Below, one piece after another: positions 1-8,001 of a stretch of 14,259 bases of DNA. The DNA is taken from NCBI GenBank assembly GCA_002422785.1, contig DITK01000025.1:1-14259 (forward strand), given 5' to 3'. Within the stretch, counting starts at the first letter, position 1. Every line of letters starts with the position of its first letter. This DNA is from Francisellaceae bacterium UBA6186 (GTDB lineage: Bacteria > Pseudomonadota > Gammaproteobacteria > UBA6186 > Azoamicaceae). The position numbers and the translations under genes were made by a program. The notes beneath the pieces were generated by a model that was given only the letters and a program-made list of their open reading frames with translations, ran no database searches and had not been told where the DNA came from.

Positions 1-1674
1 TACAGTTGTTACTGTTTTTTTTATCTGGATTTTTTCTTTGTATGCTTGTGCTGCAGCTAAAGAATCAAGTAGCATTTTTTCTAGATGTTGTTTAAGTTCA
101 TTATTATTAGTAATAATTAGTTCAGTGTTCAATAGTTGTTTCTTGTCAATAAATTCTTGCTGCACATTAGATCTTGTGCCTACCACATCCAAAACCGCCT
201 GATTAATTTTTTGAACACGTTGTTTTATTGTTTCGGTCAAATTTGTTGTTTCTCTTTTTTTCTGAATAATCATATTTTCGCATTGAATAAAAAATAATTC
301 TTGAATATGTTGATCTTGTTCGGTGGTTGTCAACACATGTTGGCTTGGTATTGCTGTGAATATGTTTTTTGCGGTGCGCATAAATTTTGTTATGTCATAA
401 TTAGTTATTAATTTTATATCTTCTTCTATGAATTCCATAGTTACTCTGTTGCCGTCAAGGTATTGTGGGCGAAGATAGAGTCTCAAAAACAAATGAATTT
501 TGGCTAATAAATATTTTTGCATAGGTAAAATTTTGTTATATATCGAATCCTGAATTAGCTGCTGCTGTTCGGCATTAATTTGGTGAGCTTCGGCAAATTC
601 ATCAATTAAAATTATTGCTCTCTGTTTACCATATCGTTCGAGGAAGTCTTTAATTAATTTTATTCTGTCATCTTGCAATTGGCGTAATTTTGTATCATAA
701 GCTGTTTTGTCTGGATTAATAGTAAGGCTTGATACTAACCAGTGACGTGGCTGATAGGTTTTGTTTAGCATTGATTCATGGTAATGATTCTTGATTAATT
801 TATGTTGGTATTCTAAAAATAAATCATTATGTTCTTCTGGTAAATAATTTAAGATGGAATATCTGATTTGCAATTCTTTTGTTAGTATTTTATTAGCTGT
901 ATCTGTAAGAGTGTGCATATGTTCTGATTCATTAGCAATTATTTGGATACATAAGTTTTGTTTATCTTTAGTTGCAGGATCTAGTGTCTCTAGTTGTTCT
1001 TTGGGCATTTGTGTGGAGATTTCATTAATCATTTTCTCACATCGGATAATAAACAACTCTTTTTTAAGTTCTATCACTCTGTCTGCTAGTAGCTTATCAC
1101 TATGTTTTATTGACGAGAATATTTTTTCAATGATTTGTTTCTGGATCTCTATTTGTTCGGTGCTTATAGCATTCACATGTTGTTTCACTAAAGCAAAGTC
1201 CAGCCTATATTGATTTGGAGGTAATTCTAAGCGAACATATTTCCTGGTTTTGAAAATTTCAAATAATATAGTAAGTTTTTCTTCCCAATGTTGTGGCTTG
1301 GCAGATAATTGTTCTAGTATTAGTTGTTCTAGATCAATAACATTTAATATACGAATATCAGTATCATTCATAAATTTTTCAGCTAAACTTGTTGCTTGTT
1401 TTTTCTTTATTTTTTCTATAAATTCTATAATTAACTTTTCTTGCCTATCAATAAGATTTATTATTGTTCCAGGATGTATGGTGTGGTTTTCTCTTGTTTT
1501 TTGAGTTGTATATAAAATACATGCTATTGCTTTTTGATACTCTGCAAATAATGAATGATAGCTTACAATCGTATCTTTAGAGAAAATATGTTGTTCAGAT
1601 CTTTTGGTTAATAAATTGGCTGCACGTTCCAAAAAAAACTCGGGATTATTGACGTTGTTCTTTGATCTGTGCAT
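1..1674 (-). CDS. Large helix-rich hypothetical protein, 5' part only (runs off window)
   Basis: An uninterrupted minus-strand frame of 558 codons runs from an ATG at 1674 to the left edge, so the C-terminus is missing. The ATG follows AGGA (1689-1686) at nine bases, a good ribosome site; an upstream ATG at 1684 hits a stop after twelve codons. I do not recognise the family. The visible part is rich in Lys, Glu, Gln and Ile, has no signal peptide or membrane segment, and reads as mostly alpha-helical. It contains loosely repeated helices of the form L-T-x-x-E-Q-x-x-x-I-x-x-L. The clearest begins at residue 446 (HVLTTTEQDQHIQELFFIQC) and closely resembles HMLTNEEQQKHIRKLLFIKC at residue 71 of the divergent 783-residue protein. 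The two genes therefore probably share ancestry and perhaps regulation. Function is unknown; a scaffold or secreted effector is only a guess. Confidence 0.85.
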   Translation of the reverse strand, partial: MHRSKNNVNNPEFFLERAANLLTKRSEQHIFSKDTIVSYHSLFAEYQKAIACILYTTQKTRENHTIHPGTIINLIDRQEKLIIEFIEKIKKKQATSLAEKFMNDTDIRILNVIDLEQLILEQLSAKPQHWEEKLTILFEIFKTRKYVRLELPPNQYRLDFALVKQHVNAISTEQIEIQKQIIEKIFSSIKHSDKLLADRVIELKKELFIIRCEKMINEISTQMPKEQLETLDPATKDKQNLCIQIIANESEHMHTLTDTANKILTKELQIRYSILNYLPEEHNDLFLEYQHKLIKNHYHESMLNKTYQPRHWLVSSLTINPDKTAYDTKLRQLQDDRIKLIKDFLERYGKQRAIILIDEFAEAHQINAEQQQLIQDSIYNKILPMQKYLLAKIHLFLRLYLRPQYLDGNRVTMEFIEEDIKLITNYDITKFMRTAKNIFTAIPSQHVLTTTEQDQHIQELFFIQCENMIIQKKRETTNLTETIKQRVQKINQAVLDVVGTRSNVQQEFIDKKQLLNTELIITNNNELKQHLEKMLLDSLAAAQAYKEKIQIKKTVTTV

Positions 1675-1702
1675 GCGCTGGCATCCTATAATTAATGTTT
1701 TT

Positions 1703-1708
1703 ATTATA
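1703..1708 (-). promoter_or_regulatory. Candidate -10 element for the leftward partial gene
   Basis: The minus strand reads TATAAT at 1708-1703, about 30 bases before the ATG at 1674. No good -35 hexamer sits 16-18 bases upstream. Perfect -10 matches are common by chance in DNA this AT-rich, so this is a weak call. Confidence 0.3.
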
Positions 1709-1772
1709 TAAATATAGACATTAATTTTGCTGCATATCGCTCTTTGCATAAGTAACTTTGTTGAGAAAGATG

Positions 1773-1784
1773 CTGTATATACAG
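1773..1784. promoter_or_regulatory. Perfect 12-bp palindrome, candidate operator
   Basis: CTGTATATACAG is a perfect inverted repeat near the middle of the region between the two divergent genes of unknown function. It resembles a LexA box, but the CTGT and ACAG half-sites are separated by four bases instead of the eight in the gammaproteobacterial LexA consensus. It could be a binding site for a dimeric regulator serving both genes. No regulator gene is visible nearby. Confidence 0.3.
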
Positions 1785-1834
1785 AAAAAATCAGCACAGT
1801 TGTGGGTGCGCCTATATTTATTGATCTTTACAGC

Positions 1835-1863
1835 TTGAAATGTGTTATTTAAACAGATAAACT
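1835..1863 (+). promoter_or_regulatory. Candidate sigma-70 promoter for the 783-residue protein gene
   Basis: TTGAAA (1835-1840) lies exactly 17 bases before TAAACT (1858-1863), giving five and four matches out of six to the sigma-70 hexamers. Transcription would start near 1870, about 47 bases before the ATG. The -10 overlaps a small inverted repeat, AAACAG-N5-CTGTTT (1851-1867), that could bind a regulator. The match is plausible but not strong for such AT-rich DNA. Confidence 0.4.
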
Positions 1864-1905
1864 GTTTTCATCAATATTGTATAAATATTTTTATAACAAA
1901 CAACC

Positions 1906-1911
1906 AAGGAG
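1906..1911 (+). promoter_or_regulatory. Ribosome binding site that fixes the start at 1917
   Basis: AAGGAG stands five bases before the ATG at 1917. It argues against the in-frame GTG at 1842, which would add 25 residues, has no Shine-Dalgarno sequence and would lie inside the candidate promoter. Confidence 0.8.
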
Positions 1912-1916
1912 TGCTT

Positions 1917-4268
1917 ATGCCAACAGCTACAACAATTAATGATATCAATAATCTTATAAAAGAGTTTGCGCCATCACTTGTTGCTGAAAATGTTGTTCCT
2001 GATATTCAATTGCTATTTGAAAATATTAATGTGGACATTTACGGTACGGATTCATATAAAAGTATTACTGTTATAGAAAATTTACACACTAAAACAAATG
2101 AATATGTGGCTGATATACCAGGAATTCACATGTTGACGAATGAAGAACAACAAAAACACATAAGAAAATTGTTGTTCATTAAATGTCTAAAATATATCAG
2201 TCAAGATGCATCTTATAATAATGAACAATATGATAATGATTTGGCTGAATGTTATGCGGCAATAAATGATGCAATTGATTGTGCTGCAGAAACTTATACG
2301 ATCCCAGATCAACATTTAGATAACATAAAACAATACCAAGACAATAATACATGGAGTGCAATACTATTCAGCCGTATAACGCTTACACCATTCGAGAAAT
2401 TAATCAAACAATATCAGAATGAATTAAATGAAATAATTGGCATTAACATGTTGTCGAAGGATGAATATAATAAATTTTTAAATAAGCTTATAGTGTTACA
2501 AGAAAGAATTATAAATAAGCACAGATGTTTTGTGGCGCAACCTCAAGAGCAACAAGCATTACAAGAATGGCATAGACAAGTGGCAGAAATCATTACAGCC
2601 AAGGCTACCGATCAGGTGCAGCAAGAATATAATAAGATTGCAGATACTATTGGAGCTTATCTTGTTGAAAACCAAGAGTTACGCAGCCAATTAAAGGAAA
2701 AACTACTTTTGGCTATGGTGAAACAATTAAAACATAACAGTATAAATCACGATGCCAATCACGAACTAAAAATGGACGTAATAGATGTTTGCTCAGAGAT
2801 AGTAATAGCAAAATATCTTTCTAATATTTATGCTTTTAACCAAATGTCCAATTTACATCAACGAGAGCAGATTAATAATTTATTAAACATGATAAAAAAG
2901 CAACGAAGTTTAATGGCACAAAAAGATAAAAAACAATTTAGCATTGAAGTATCGCGTATAATTGATGATACGATGATTCAGGACTCTGATGTTTATAAAA
3001 ATGTTATAGCAAATCTTGGTTTGGAAAATCCACACAACGCAGGTATACTTAATAATATTATAGATAAATTGTGGGTGTTTATGCGTACACCATCAATACG
3101 AGCTGCCCTAAAGGCAGGGGCGGTTACTGTTGTTGCGGCAAATGCGACACCATTAATTCCAGCCGCTGGTCACGACAATAATCCATCCACAGCAATTTCA
3201 CTTAAGACAAGCGTCTTAGCCACTTGTGTTGGTATGATTTTAGGATATAACTATTCACAAAAAATTAATAATATTTTTCCCATAGAATATTTAATTGAGG
3301 AGATGGCGGATATTTATAATAACTACGAAAAAAAATCAACTCTTGATCGTTTAATTCGTTCTATACCAATAGGTACGGCTATTAGTGCTAGTTTGTGGTA
3401 TATACCTATAATTTTAGCAACTAATCCCGTATCGATTCCATTACTTGCTGTTATAGGGCTTGGTGGTTTCATATCGGTACCTTTGCTAGCTATATTTTCC
3501 AAGCTAGCAAATAAGATATCAGGAAAAATCCACGATGTTTTTTTTGATGGTGAAACTAATCCAGACTACTACGACTTGACTCTAAATGGCAAACGTATAT
3601 TAGGAGACGATCCTGGCCAAATTGAAAAAGTGGTAAGTTTTTTTAAAAAATATATACCATTGTTAGAAAGATCTTTGCATGATATAAAACATAGTACTAA
3701 TGTTAATGAATTCGATATGGTATTGTTACAAGATAATATCCAAGTAATTAAAAAAGCTTTTGAGTCTTTAAAAAAAGGTGAGCATACTAAAGATGGATCT
3801 AAGCATTTTGATGATGCCATAAGTTTTTTAATTGCTTATCAAAAATCTTTAGCTATAGCTAATATTAAAGCAATTTCTACCGAAGAAATTGTAGATAATA
3901 TTGTCCAATTATCAGAAAGTTCAGAATCAATAATCTTGGGTAACGCTGGTTTGTCTCAGCAACAAAGATTGCAAAATTTAAAAGAAAAGAACACTGATAT
4001 ACTAACTAGATTAGATGAAGACATGAAACAAATTCAAGAGATTTATTATATTGTGAAGCCGACCAAAAGAGCAGATAGTGTTCATTTATTAGATATAGCT
4101 ACACAATCATCAACAACAAACGATATAGCGACTAGTAGTAATTGTACAATACCATTAAATCCTTCCAAAATGATCTCTTTTAGGGGTACACAAACTAATC
4201 AACCGCTAAGAAGAAGGGAATCTGAGGGAGATGAACCAATGCCTAGTTTTGTAAGGATGGCGGGATAA
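1917..4268 (+). CDS. 783-residue membrane protein with helical N-terminal half, unknown function
   Basis: I do not recognise this family. Residues 1 to about 390 are soluble-looking, Gln/Asn/Lys-rich and helical, with degenerate repeats of the L-(T/S)-x-x-E-x type near residues 73, 179 and 313. Four hydrophobic segments follow at about 394-416, 428-446, 481-501 and 504-527, which looks like two membrane hairpins. Just after the last comes FFDGETNPDYYDLT (542-555), similar to the post-membrane motif of the three minus-strand paralogues at 10295-13905. The C-terminal part is helical again and ends in a polar, probably disordered tail with an acidic/basic cluster (RRRESEGDE). There is no N-terminal signal peptide. 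The first helical repeat matches the divergent partial gene. The next gene, fmt, is convergent 43 bases away. An inner-membrane or host-membrane protein, possibly a secreted effector, is conceivable but unproven. Confidence 0.85.
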   Translation: MPTATTINDINNLIKEFAPSLVAENVVPDIQLLFENINVDIYGTDSYKSITVIENLHTKTNEYVADIPGIHMLTNEEQQKHIRKLLFIKCLKYISQDASYNNEQYDNDLAECYAAINDAIDCAAETYTIPDQHLDNIKQYQDNNTWSAILFSRITLTPFEKLIKQYQNELNEIIGINMLSKDEYNKFLNKLIVLQERIINKHRCFVAQPQEQQALQEWHRQVAEIITAKATDQVQQEYNKIADTIGAYLVENQELRSQLKEKLLLAMVKQLKHNSINHDANHELKMDVIDVCSEIVIAKYLSNIYAFNQMSNLHQREQINNLLNMIKKQRSLMAQKDKKQFSIEVSRIIDDTMIQDSDVYKNVIANLGLENPHNAGILNNIIDKLWVFMRTPSIRAALKAGAVTVVAANATPLIPAAGHDNNPSTAISLKTSVLATCVGMILGYNYSQKINNIFPIEYLIEEMADIYNNYEKKSTLDRLIRSIPIGTAISASLWYIPIILATNPVSIPLLAVIGLGGFISVPLLAIFSKLANKISGKIHDVFFDGETNPDYYDLTLNGKRILGDDPGQIEKVVSFFKKYIPLLERSLHDIKHSTNVNEFDMVLLQDNIQVIKKAFESLKKGEHTKDGSKHFDDAISFLIAYQKSLAIANIKAISTEEIVDNIVQLSESSESIILGNAGLSQQQRLQNLKEKNTDILTRLDEDMKQIQEIYYIVKPTKRADSVHLLDIATQSSTTNDIATSSNCTIPLNPSKMISFRGTQTNQPLRRRESEGDEPMPSFVRMAG

Positions 4269-4311
4269 GGTTTATGTAACTAGCAGAACCTAATTAAGTG
4301 TATTTAGCAGG

Positions 4312-5310
4312 TTAATTAAAGCTTAGATGCTGTGCGAACATGGTTTTATATTTAGGTGAATTTAATAAGTCTGCAACACTTAGTATTTTGCCACCAGAAA
4401 ATTGCACTTTTTCCAAGCGTAACACCCCACAGCCGGTTGCGACAGTTATGCCATGCTTGTTGATATCGATAATATTACCTGGTGAGTTACTGGTTAGAGT
4501 GAAATCTACTATGCTTGCTTGCCAAATTCTTATTGATATGTGATTTGGTTGTTGACTATTGTCATATGTTACCTTCCCTATTTCAGTAAAAGCCACGGGT
4601 GCTGGAATAAAAGCCCTAACCATTCGATCAATTTGTTCTGCTGGTAAAGACCAATCAATTTTTGCATCTAATTTATTAAATTTAGTGGCGTAAGTTGCGA
4701 GAGTATGATTTTGTGGGGTTAAGTTTAGTTGATTATGCTGTAATTGTTGTATAACTTGTAAAATTGCTGTGCTAGCTAAAGGTTGTAATTTTGTATATAT
4801 ACTTTCGCTGGTATCTATATTGCTAATTGGGCATTCAAGCCTATAACATACATCGCCAGTATCTAAGCCTGCGGCCATTTTTATAATACTAATTCCTGTT
4901 AATGTGTCTCCTGCCAAAATAGCATGCTGTACGGGTGCGGCTCCTCGCCATTTTGGCAGTAACGAGGTATGTACATTAAAGCAACCAAATTTTGGGATCA
5001 TTAAAATCTCTGGTGGTAAAATTAGACCATAGGCAAATACAATCATAATATCTGGCTGTAATTGTTGTACTGATTTAATTATATCGCTATTTTTCAAAGT
5101 TTCTGGCTGCAAAACAGGGATATGATTAATGATGGCAGTGTGCTTTACAGCAGAATATATCAGTTGTTGATGTCGTCCTCTGGGTTTGTCTGGTCTGGTA
5201 AAGCAAGCCGATATATGGCAACCAGAGGCAATAAGATCTGCTAATAAGTTGGCTGCAATTGCTGGGGTTCCTGCAAAAATGATATTGTTTATCAAGCAAG
5301 CCTCTTTCAT
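4312..5310 (-). CDS. fmt: Methionyl-tRNA formyltransferase
   Basis: Fmt transfers a formyl group from 10-formyl-tetrahydrofolate to the amino group of methionyl-tRNA(fMet) in the cytoplasm, preparing the initiator tRNA. The N-terminal Rossmann domain opens with IIFAGTP (10-16). The formyltransferase core contains FNVHTSLLPKWRGAAP with catalytic Asn112 and His114, and AGLDTGD with Asp150, the expected Asn-His-Asp triad. The C-terminal OB-fold, tRNA-contacting domain occupies roughly 212-332. The length of 332 residues is normal (about 315). The ATG at 5310 has no obvious Shine-Dalgarno sequence. A TTG at 5295 (residue 6) is preceded by AAAGAGG at a good distance and would give MINNIIFAGTP, so the true start may be there. 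It lies 14 bases after def and is surely co-transcribed with it. The rsmB gene that usually follows is absent. Confidence 0.97.
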   Translation of the reverse strand: MKEACLINNIIFAGTPAIAANLLADLIASGCHISACFTRPDKPRGRHQQLIYSAVKHTAIINHIPVLQPETLKNSDIIKSVQQLQPDIMIVFAYGLILPPEILMIPKFGCFNVHTSLLPKWRGAAPVQHAILAGDTLTGISIIKMAAGLDTGDVCYRLECPISNIDTSESIYTKLQPLASTAILQVIQQLQHNQLNLTPQNHTLATYATKFNKLDAKIDWSLPAEQIDRMVRAFIPAPVAFTEIGKVTYDNSQQPNHISIRIWQASIVDFTLTSNSPGNIIDINKHGITVATGCGVLRLEKVQFSGGKILSVADLLNSPKYKTMFAQHLSFN

Positions 5311-5324
5311 TATATATTGGTTAA

Positions 5325-5837
5325 TTATAAATTATGTTTTCTCAGTTTTTTTAATTTTTTTGCCAGTAATGTTTGTTTTAACAAAGACAGGTGATCAAAA
5401 AAGGTTTTACCAGCAAGATGATCTATTTCGTGTTGGATACAAATACTCAGCAAATCATCGGCGTGTAGTATTTGATTTGTTCCGTGCATATCAAAAAATT
5501 CTACGGTAATTATTTTAGATCGCTGAATATTTGCGTACACACCCGGGAAAGATAAACAACCTTCATTAGAGGTTATGGTATGTTTTGTGGCAGTTATATT
5601 TGGATTGATTAAACAAATAGGGGTGTTTCTGGTTTCCGATATGTCGATAGTGATAATTTGTAGCGGTATATTAACTTGAATAGCAGCAAGCCCCACACCT
5701 GCTGCTTGATACATAGTTTCAAACATATCAGCAATAATTGTTTGGATATTAGTGCTAGCTATATCATTAACTGCAATCGTGGTTGCTACTTTTTTTAATC
5801 GAGCGTCTGGGTATTGCAAAACATTTAATAAAGACAT
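5325..5837 (-). CDS. def: Peptide deformylase
   Basis: Def removes the formyl group from the N-terminal methionine of nascent proteins at the ribosome exit, undoing the Fmt reaction, and uses a metal ion (usually Fe2+). All three family motifs are intact: GVGLAAIQ (47-54, Gln54), EGCLS (92-96, metal ligand Cys94) and HEIDH (136-140, ligands His136 and His140, catalytic Glu137). The length of 170 residues is typical. The basic Lys/Arg-rich C-terminal helix (about 153-170) fits the ribosome-docking helix of E. coli Def. The start at 5837 gives the usual N-terminus (LLNVLQYPDARL), although the Shine-Dalgarno sequence is poor. It is first in a def-fmt unit and divergent from the secreted-protein gene at 5990. 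Confidence 0.97.
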   Translation of the reverse strand: MSLLNVLQYPDARLKKVATTIAVNDIASTNIQTIIADMFETMYQAAGVGLAAIQVNIPLQIITIDISETRNTPICLINPNITATKHTITSNEGCLSFPGVYANIQRSKIITVEFFDMHGTNQILHADDLLSICIQHEIDHLAGKTFFDHLSLLKQTLLAKKLKKLRKHNL

Positions 5838-5989
5838 ATAAAACTTACTAAAAATAAAATGAATAACTTAATGGTATTATCAATTTAATATGTTAATAAA
5901 AATTAGCTAATAACACTATACTTTAATAAAAATAAATATGGCATTGTAGGTTTTATTAAGAATACTTAATTTTTAAGGAACAATAAAAC
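5838..5989. promoter_or_regulatory. Divergent promoter region between def and the envelope-protein operon
   Basis: This 152-base AT-rich gap must hold start sites for both directions. Rightward, TATACT at 5917-5922 is a candidate -10 (five of six) but has only a poor -35 upstream. Leftward, TTGATA at 5883-5878 is a candidate -35, with TTTTAT at 5859-5854 as a weak -10 eighteen bases away. AAGGAA at 5975-5980 is the ribosome site for the gene at 5990. The exact promoters are uncertain. Confidence 0.45.
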
Positions 5990-6913
5990 ATGAAAACTTT
6001 GATTATTATGTTGAATTTTATTTGTTTGGTTATGTCAGTTAATGCTGCATCCGATAATCAAAATTTGCCATTAAACAATACTGATAATTTTGAAAAAGTA
6101 ATTTTAAGTCCAAAAATTAAGATTTCTCAGGTGCCACAAAATAAGTATAATATTAAGTTAGAATATTTAATGCCTTATTTGGAAAACGTTATGGTTATTG
6201 AAAATCCTGCATTAAAAAAAGATGCACGATCTGTTGGTTCACATATTAGAAAAGTTGCCCACCCTGTCAAGGATTTAGAAATTAATAGCAAAAGTAGTAG
6301 GTACGTAGTGAGTTTTGACAAAAAATCAATCAAAATGGGAGGTGCACAAGATCGAGTTTTAGTTACTGGTTTGGCTAAAGACAATCATTATAATTATGTC
6401 TTAGTTAAGCCTACCTTTTCTTATTATCATCCAGAAACTAAAGAATATTTAGGAACGGAAATATTTATTATTGGTAAAGCTAAGATTTTAGAGCGAGGAC
6501 ACCTTAGTTTATTAAATATTGAATCAGCTAAAGAACCAATTAAATCTGGTACTTTAGTATTGCCAAGTAGAAGCTTAAAGTTAATGGAGAATATAAATGC
6601 ATTTAATTCTGTCAAAAAATTGCAAGGATATATTTTATCGACCATACCTGGTTTTGTTAATGCCGCAACTAATAATGTAGTAGTAATAAGTCTTGGCTTA
6701 AGAGATGGAGTGGCAGTTGGTCAGTTATTTAATATTAAGCAAGTAGATTTAGTAATTCAAGATCCTTATCAACCTAAGAAAAAGCATACTATATCTCGCA
6801 GTAAGCCAAAGGGAGAAATAGTAATTTATGATGTTTTTGATAAATTAAGTTTGGGTTTTATTATTAAAAGTTACGAAGAAATCAAATTATTAGATCGCGT
6901 GGTTTCTGGTTAA
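5990..6913 (+). CDS. Secreted protein of the LysM family, LysM domain missing
   Basis: This sits where Gammaproteobacteria normally encode a LysM peptidoglycan-binding protein between def and dprA. Residues 1-20 form a signal peptide with probable cleavage after VNA or the next Ala, so the protein is exported. The part that in relatives follows the LysM domain is present: LSPKIKI (39-45), RYVVSFD (104-110), the AQDRVLVTGL core (119-128), ISLGLRDGVAVGQLFNI (233-249) and a C-terminal SLGFIIKSYEEIKLLDRVV (287-305). The usual GDTLWDIA-type LysM module between signal peptide and LSP motif is absent; only about 20 polar residues remain there. Peptidoglycan binding therefore cannot be assumed. AAGGAA precedes the ATG by nine bases. 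Two bases separate its stop from dprA, so the two are one transcript and probably translationally coupled. Confidence 0.85.
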   Translation: MKTLIIMLNFICLVMSVNAASDNQNLPLNNTDNFEKVILSPKIKISQVPQNKYNIKLEYLMPYLENVMVIENPALKKDARSVGSHIRKVAHPVKDLEINSKSSRYVVSFDKKSIKMGGAQDRVLVTGLAKDNHYNYVLVKPTFSYYHPETKEYLGTEIFIIGKAKILERGHLSLLNIESAKEPIKSGTLVLPSRSLKLMENINAFNSVKKLQGYILSTIPGFVNAATNNVVVISLGLRDGVAVGQLFNIKQVDLVIQDPYQPKKKHTISRSKPKGEIVIYDVFDKLSLGFIIKSYEEIKLLDRVVSG

Positions 6914-6915
6914 TA

Positions 6916-7983
6916 ATGCAAAGTAATTTAGTAAATTGGTTAGCGTTGCTAAGGACTCCTGGGGTTGGCCCTGTTAAATTTAAAAATTTTTTACACCAAG
7001 ATCCATTTTTATATAATTTACCAGATCTAGCTAAGGATACTATTAATATTCATAAAGATTTAATTAATAAAGATTTAGAGTGGGCTAAGCAGCCAAATTG
7101 TCATATTATGTTGTTATGTGATGATGATTATCCTAGGCCATTAAGAATAATCAGCTCACCGCCGCCAGTATTATTTATCAAAGGGAGTAGAGAATTATTA
7201 AATAAACCACAAATAGCTATAGTTGGTAGTCGTAAAGCTAGCAATATCGGTCAGCAAACAGCCTTTAAATTTGCAGCGGAGTTTTCTAGGCTAAATATAG
7301 CAATAACCAGTGGTTTGGCCATTGGAATAGATGCAGCTAGCCATAATGGGGCTTTGTCTGTGGATCACGGCAAGACAATTGCAGTATTAGGCCATGGATT
7401 AAATATGGTGTATCCGAGACAGCATTGTAATTTGGCAGAGAGTATTGTATTTAATGGTGGGGCTATTATTTCCGAATTTCCGATTGGGGTTAGGCCAATT
7501 GCCAGTAATTTTCCTAGAAGGAATAGAATTATTAGTGGGTTGTCAGTGGGGGTGGTTGTGATAGAAGCTGCTAAAAATAGCGGTTCTTTAATCACAGTTA
7601 ATTATGCATTAGAGCAAGGCAAAGAAATATTTGCAGTGCCTGGCTCTATTTATGATCAAAATGTTAAGGGTTGTCATAAATTAATTAGAGAAGGGGCAAA
7701 ACTAGTAGAAAATGTTGCTGAAATAGTAGAAGATTTGGTGTTTGTAAATGCTAAACCAAATATGTCGAATAATGCTAGGGTATTAAATGATATAAATAAT
7801 TTTAGTGATTTGGATGATCTAAAAGTTAAAATTTTAAATAGTGTATCTTATGCAGCAACAGCCATGGATATTATTATAAATCGGAGCGGCTTAACCTCGG
7901 GAGTTGTAAGTGCTACATTAGTTAATTTGGAATTATCTGGATACATTACTTCGTTGCCTGGCGGGTATGCTAGGTTATTATAG
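6916..7983 (+). CDS. dprA: DNA processing protein DprA (Smf)
   Basis: DprA binds incoming single-stranded DNA in the cytoplasm and loads RecA during natural transformation. The 355 residues show the full three-part layout. A SAM-like helical domain covers about 1-65 (LRTPGVGPVKF). A Rossmann fold covers about 75-275 with IVGSR (102-106), SGLAIGIDAASH (132-143), FPRRNRIISGLS (199-210), GSLIT (223-227) and VPGS (241-244). A C-terminal winged helix covers about 300-355. Nothing is truncated or visibly inactivated. The ATG begins two bases after the preceding stop codon and has no good Shine-Dalgarno sequence, so translation probably depends on the upstream gene. No smg gene separates it from topA, unlike in E. 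coli. Whether the organism is competent cannot be told from here. Confidence 0.97.
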   Translation: MQSNLVNWLALLRTPGVGPVKFKNFLHQDPFLYNLPDLAKDTINIHKDLINKDLEWAKQPNCHIMLLCDDDYPRPLRIISSPPPVLFIKGSRELLNKPQIAIVGSRKASNIGQQTAFKFAAEFSRLNIAITSGLAIGIDAASHNGALSVDHGKTIAVLGHGLNMVYPRQHCNLAESIVFNGGAIISEFPIGVRPIASNFPRRNRIISGLSVGVVVIEAAKNSGSLITVNYALEQGKEIFAVPGSIYDQNVKGCHKLIREGAKLVENVAEIVEDLVFVNAKPNMSNNARVLNDINNFSDLDDLKVKILNSVSYAATAMDIIINRSGLTSGVVSATLVNLELSGYITSLPGGYARLL

Positions 7984-8001
7984 TTTAAAAGAGAGGGGTC
8001 G

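Noticed and set aside
854..1504. Two plus-strand open frames (854-1213 and 1250-1504)
   Set aside because: They lie antisense to the long uninterrupted minus-strand gene, lack ribosome sites, and have the Cys/Ser/Phe/Ile-rich composition of a reversed AT-rich coding strand.
1773..1784. LexA box
   Set aside because: The CTGT and ACAG half-sites are four bases apart, not the eight of the gammaproteobacterial consensus; kept only as an unnamed palindrome.
1842..1916. GTG start for the 783-residue protein
   Set aside because: It has no Shine-Dalgarno sequence and overlaps a candidate promoter, whereas the ATG at 1917 has AAGGAG five bases upstream.
4269..4320. Bidirectional terminator between the 783-residue gene and fmt
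   Set aside because: Only weak, mutually exclusive AT-rich inverted repeats (AACCT/AGGTT and TAATTAA/TTAATTA) without a T-run are present.
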